Assembly: GCA_003252385.1 (NCBI GenBank)
Contig: QKEH01000083.1
Location: 1 to 43,905, forward strand
Origin: Bacteroidota bacterium
Lineage (GTDB): Bacteria; Bacteroidota; Bacteroidia; Bacteroidales; UBA10428
DNA length: 43,905 bases
Direction of reading: 5' to 3'
Shown here: in pieces, positions 41,062 to 43,905 of the stretch
Layout: each line of letters starts with the position of its first letter
Numbering within the stretch: position 1 is the stretch's first letter
The notes under the pieces: model-generated
What the model was told of the DNA's origin: nothing
Databases searched by the model: none
The model's input: the letters and a program-made list of their open reading frames with translations, nothing else
Position numbers and translations under genes: made by a program

Positions 41062-42246
41062 TTAGTTTCTCACAGCCGCAATTCCCGGAAGTACTTTTCC
41101 TTCGATATATTCCAGGGATGCACCACCTCCGGTGGAGATGTGGCTCATTTTATCTGCCAACCCGCTTTGGTTCACTGCAGCTACGGAGTCGCCTCCGCCA
41201 ATAATAGAAATGGCAGAAGAATCAGCAACAGCCTGGCAAACGCCAAAGGTACCTTTTGCAAAGTTGGGCATTTCAAAGCAACCCATCGGGCCGTTCCATA
41301 ATACGGTTTTAGCTTTGGCAATTTCGGCAGCATAAGCCTTCAGGGTTTCAGGACCAATGTCTAATGCCATCCGGCCTTGGGGAATCTCAACACCAACCAA
41401 CTGTACATCGGCGGCATTATCAAACTTGTCGGCGGCCAGGTTATCGGTCGGCAACATAAATTTAACCCCTTTGGCTTTGGCAGTGGCCAATATTTCTTTA
41501 GCAGTTCCAAGCAGTTCGTCTTCCACCAGCGAGTTGCCAATTTCGTGTCCCTGAGCCTTTAAAAAGGTGTAGGCCATACCTCCACCAATTAAAATGGTAT
41601 CTACCTTCTTAATGAGCGAAGTTAGTACCTCCAGTTTGCCCGAAACTTTGGCACCACCAACTATGGCTACGAAAGGTTTAACAGGGTTCTCCAGGGTATC
41701 GCCCAGGAATTTAATTTCCAGTTCCAGCAGGTAACCGGCCATTTTATCTTTTACAAACTGAGCGATCACTGCGGTAGATGCATGGCTGCGGTGCGCAGTT
41801 CCGAAAGCATCGTTCACATACACATCAACGCCCTCGGCCAGCTTCTTGGCAAATCCGGGCATGGCTTCCTTGTCTTTGTCCTCGGCCTTGTAAAAACGCA
41901 GGTTTTCCAGTACCAACACTTCCCCGGGTTTCAGGGCAGCCTTGGCAGCCAGCACTTTATCGCCAATGCAGTCGTCAATAAACTTCACATCCTGTCCGAG
42001 CAAATTGGCCAGCGGCTTAATGATGTGCTTCAACGAGTATTTCTCCTCAGGCCCCTCTTTCGGACGTCCCAGGTGCGACATCAGGATGGCGGAACCCCCG
42101 TCGTTCAGAATTTTTTTAATAGTAGGCAGTGCTCCGACAATACGTGTGTCGTCAGTCACCTCAAAATTAGCGTCGAGCGGTACGTTAAAATCCACGCGAA
42201 CGATAGCTTTTTTGCCAGAAAAATTATAATTGTCAATTGTTTGCAT
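41062..42246 (-). CDS. pgk: Phosphoglycerate kinase
   Basis: A 394-residue glycolytic enzyme forming ATP from 1,3-bisphosphoglycerate. KKAIVRVDFNVPLD and LMSHLGRPKEG bind phosphoglycerate; FGTAHRSHAST, VGGAKVSGKLEVL and LIGGGMAYTFL are conserved, and IIGGGDSVAAVNQSGLADKM with HISTGGGASLEY forms the nucleotide-binding end. Full length, single gene reading away from holB. Confidence 0.98.
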   Translation of the reverse strand: MQTIDNYNFSGKKAIVRVDFNVPLDANFEVTDDTRIVGALPTIKKILNDGGSAILMSHLGRPKEGPEEKYSLKHIIKPLANLLGQDVKFIDDCIGDKVLAAKAALKPGEVLVLENLRFYKAEDKDKEAMPGFAKKLAEGVDVYVNDAFGTAHRSHASTAVIAQFVKDKMAGYLLELEIKFLGDTLENPVKPFVAIVGGAKVSGKLEVLTSLIKKVDTILIGGGMAYTFLKAQGHEIGNSLVEDELLGTAKEILATAKAKGVKFMLPTDNLAADKFDNAADVQLVGVEIPQGRMALDIGPETLKAYAAEIAKAKTVLWNGPMGCFEMPNFAKGTFGVCQAVADSSAISIIGGGDSVAAVNQSGLADKMSHISTGGGASLEYIEGKVLPGIAAVRN

Positions 42247-42280
42247 TGCTATGCTTTTTAAGGATTATAAAAATGAACCC

Positions 42281-42313
42281 CAAAGGTAGAAAAACTATTT
42301 TTATTTACCTTTG
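42281..42313. promoter_or_regulatory. Symmetric divergent promoter-like element between pgk and holB
   Basis: CAAAGGTA (42281-42288) and TACCTTTG (42306-42313) are perfect inverted copies of the Bacteroidota -7 consensus TAnnTTTG, one facing pgk and one facing holB, 17 nt apart. No clear TTTG -33 element was found for either, so a palindromic operator is an alternative. Confidence 0.4.
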
Positions 42314-42417
42314 GCCTCCCCGGGGTCTTGTCTTATTTTTGTTGGCTTTAAACGCTTCAGGCTCTTCCCGGTCGTTCATCACCCCAAGGCAGGCAGACGC
42401 CTAATATCATTGTGCAC

Positions 42418-43545
42418 ATGCTATTTACTGATTGCATCGGACAGGAAACTATTAAAACGAAACTCGTCGAATCGGCACGTCTGGGTCGAATTCCCCATGC
42501 CCAGCTTTTTTCGGGGCCCGAAGGCTCAGGTACGCTACCATTGGCAATAGCCTATGCACAATACCTGGCCTGTGTGGGATCAAAAACCAACGATGCCTGC
42601 GGCACCTGTTCCAGTTGCCAGAAATTTAACAAACTGGCGCACCCCGATCTGCATTTCTCCTTTCCGGTAAATACCTCCAAAAAAATCAGCAAGGATCCCA
42701 TTAGCGACGATTACCTTAGCGAGTGGCGCGAATTTGTGCTGGACAATCCCTATTTCAGAGCCAATAGCTGGTATCAGTATATAGGCCTGGAAAACAAACA
42801 GGGCCTGATTTCAAAAAAAGAAGGCGATGCCATCATGCGAAAACTCAGCCTGAAGAGTTTTGAATCGGATTACAAGTTCATGATTATTTGGTTACCTGAA
42901 AAAATGCACAACACCGCCGCCAACCACCTTTTAAAGCTGGTGGAAGAGCCCCCCGAAAAAACCATTTTCCTGATGGTGGCGGAAGAACCCAATCAGGTAA
43001 TGCTAACCATCAGCTCACGTACCCAACCGGTGCAGCTTAAGCGCATTGAAAAAGAAGCCATGGTGGAAGTGTTGATTAACCGGCACGGGTTACCGCCCGC
43101 CGAGGCCAATTCGATCGAGCGCCTTTCGAAGGGCAGCTACATTACCGCCCAGGAACTCATTCAAACTACAGAAGAAACTGCTTTTAACCATACCATGTTC
43201 ACTCAGGTTATGCGCCTTTGCTGGCAACGAAAATACGTTGAACTGGATGTATGGACCAACGAAATGGCCGACATCGGACGCGAACGGCTTAAAAGTTTTT
43301 TCGAATACGCCCTGCGCTTTTCCCGGGAGAACTTTATCAGCAATCTTCACCGGCCCGAACTGGTGTATATGAATGCCGAGGAAAGCTCCTTTTCCGAGAA
43401 ATTTCACCCCTTTATAAACGGACGAAATATTGTTGCCCTGTACAAGGAGTTTGGCGAGGCAGCAGCCGATATTGAGCGCAACGGATATGCCAAGCTGGTA
43501 CTGTTTACCATGTGCTTGAAAATTGTAAAGCTCATTCGGAAATAA
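42418..43545 (+). CDS. holB: DNA polymerase III clamp-loader subunit delta'
   Basis: A 375-residue AAA+ family protein. LFTDCIGQETIKTKLVESAR and IPHAQLFSGPEGSGTLPLAI form the start, where the Walker A lysine is absent as expected for the ATPase-inactive delta' subunit. CGTCSSC near residues 60-66, with a preceding Cys, is the zinc-binding module. NHLLKLVEEPPEKTIFLMVA and LTISSRTQPVQL are the conserved AAA+ segments. ATG 42418 is preferred to a GTG two codons upstream. In Bacteroidota this gene is usually followed by the PSP1/ricT gene, as here. Confidence 0.93.
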   Translation: MLFTDCIGQETIKTKLVESARLGRIPHAQLFSGPEGSGTLPLAIAYAQYLACVGSKTNDACGTCSSCQKFNKLAHPDLHFSFPVNTSKKISKDPISDDYLSEWREFVLDNPYFRANSWYQYIGLENKQGLISKKEGDAIMRKLSLKSFESDYKFMIIWLPEKMHNTAANHLLKLVEEPPEKTIFLMVAEEPNQVMLTISSRTQPVQLKRIEKEAMVEVLINRHGLPPAEANSIERLSKGSYITAQELIQTTEETAFNHTMFTQVMRLCWQRKYVELDVWTNEMADIGRERLKSFFEYALRFSRENFISNLHRPELVYMNAEESSFSEKFHPFINGRNIVALYKEFGEAAADIERNGYAKLVLFTMCLKIVKLIRK

Positions 43546-43747
43546 GCCGCTCAAGAAACCGGCAAAAGCCATTCGGTGCCGTCTGAATGCCGTAATCCGA
43601 AGGTTTCAAGGCGTTTAAGCCGTGCCTCTGAGGATCCATTCCGCCGAACTCGATGGAAGCATCTGCCATACCGGTCCAATTGAATTGCTCCTCAATATTC
43701 TGCTCCGGCTCAAACAACTCCTGATGAAAAATTGTTAGTTTTGCCAC
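43532..43747 (-). CDS. Possible small hypothetical protein
   Basis: A 71-codon frame starting MAKLTIFHQELFEPEQNIEE, in the holB-ricT gap on the opposite strand. Its composition is protein-like and mostly polar, but no family is recognised, it overlaps the holB end by 14 nt and leaves only 23 nt to the ricT start, so there is little room for promoters. Could be a chance frame. Confidence 0.3.
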   Translation of the reverse strand: MAKLTIFHQELFEPEQNIEEQFNWTGMADASIEFGGMDPQRHGLNALKPSDYGIQTAPNGFCRFLERLISE

Positions 43748-43770
43748 TTAGCATTTTTACGACTGAATTG

Positions 43771-43905
43771 ATGAACGAAGAGAACAACCCTATAAATCTC
43801 CCTTTACAGCCCGCACCTAAACAGGAATGCAACTGTAAGGGATCACGCACCCGCGGTACCAAAAAGCTCACTGCCTTTGACTGGTTAAAGGACATTTCGG
43901 ACGTA
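43771..43905 (+). CDS. ricT: PSP1 domain protein (RicT/YaaT), N-terminus only
   Basis: The first 45 codons run to the right edge. The Cys-containing start (QECNCKGSR) followed by KKLTAFDWLKDISDV resembles the N-terminus of Bacteroidota PSP1 proteins, which have a Cys cluster and a conserved KL..(F/Y)DWL.D(I/L) segment. PSP1/RicT proteins in Bacillus act with RicA and RicF in an iron-sulfur complex affecting RNA processing; the Bacteroidota role is not established. Its position after holB supports the call. Confidence 0.75.
   Translation, partial: MNEENNPINLPLQPAPKQECNCKGSRTRGTKKLTAFDWLKDISDV

Noticed and set aside
1-43905. tRNA, rRNA, CRISPR arrays, transposases or phage genes
   Set aside because: Intergenic regions were scanned by eye for tRNA arms, regular repeats and mobile-element proteins; none was found. 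A tRNAscan or CRISPR finder run would settle it.

Overview
The window looks like chromosomal DNA of a Bacteroidota bacterium, probably of the Bacteroidales/Marinilabiliales type. Evidence: TonB-dependent receptors preceded by DUF4249 lipoproteins, a holB-ricT (PSP1) gene pair in the order usual for the phylum, an EpsC-type serine acetyltransferase next to cysK, a large secreted jelly-roll/propeller protein, and promoter-like TAnnTTTG motifs instead of E. coli -35/-10 boxes. No rRNA, tRNA, CRISPR array, transposase or phage gene was seen.

Layout: (1) 1-1720, minus: N-terminal part of a large secreted multidomain protein that runs off the left edge. (2) 2034-2590, plus: an iron-type superoxide dismutase gene broken by a frameshift, followed by a strong terminator. 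(3) 2700-27113, minus: a 22-gene exopolysaccharide/capsule cluster. Reading in the direction of transcription: Wza-like export lipoprotein, Wzc-like tyrosine autokinase, terminator-like hairpin, Wzx-type flippase, then a tightly packed run with many 4-11 nt overlaps: FkbM methyltransferase, GT4, Wzy/O-antigen-ligase-like protein, hexapeptide acyltransferase, GT4, asparagine synthetase, GT4, STELLO/DUF288 protein, GT2, polysaccharide deacetylase, GNAT, ATP-grasp ligase, CapA-like protein, a second divergent asparagine-synthase-like protein, GT4, DUF354 protein, FemAB/CelD-type acyltransferase and VanZ-like protein. This is a Wzx/Wzy-type pathway. The ATP-grasp, CapA, two AsnB-like proteins, FemAB-like and GNAT proteins suggest a polymer decorated with amide-linked amino or acyl groups (inference). 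The initiating phosphoglycosyl transferase and a Wzb-type phosphatase are not in the window. (4) 27664-30573, minus: cysK, cysE and proC.

(5) 30687-41005, plus: two tandem, paralogous surface operons. Operon A is a 369-aa lipoprotein, DUF4249 lipoprotein, TonB-dependent receptor and putative outer-membrane protein. Operon B is a 112-aa Cys/Trp/Tyr-rich protein, DUF4249 lipoprotein, small lipoprotein and TonB-dependent receptor. Each is preceded by a copy of the same roughly 305-nt non-coding leader, about 87% identical over the 260 nt aligned by hand, with conserved helices. In each operon the unrelated first gene is followed by a terminator-like hairpin directly before the DUF4249 gene. This shared leader plus exchangeable first gene plus attenuator plus receptor design is the most interesting and least explained structure here. 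(6) 41062-43905: pgk (minus), divergent from holB and the start of ricT (plus), with a symmetric promoter-like inverted repeat between them.
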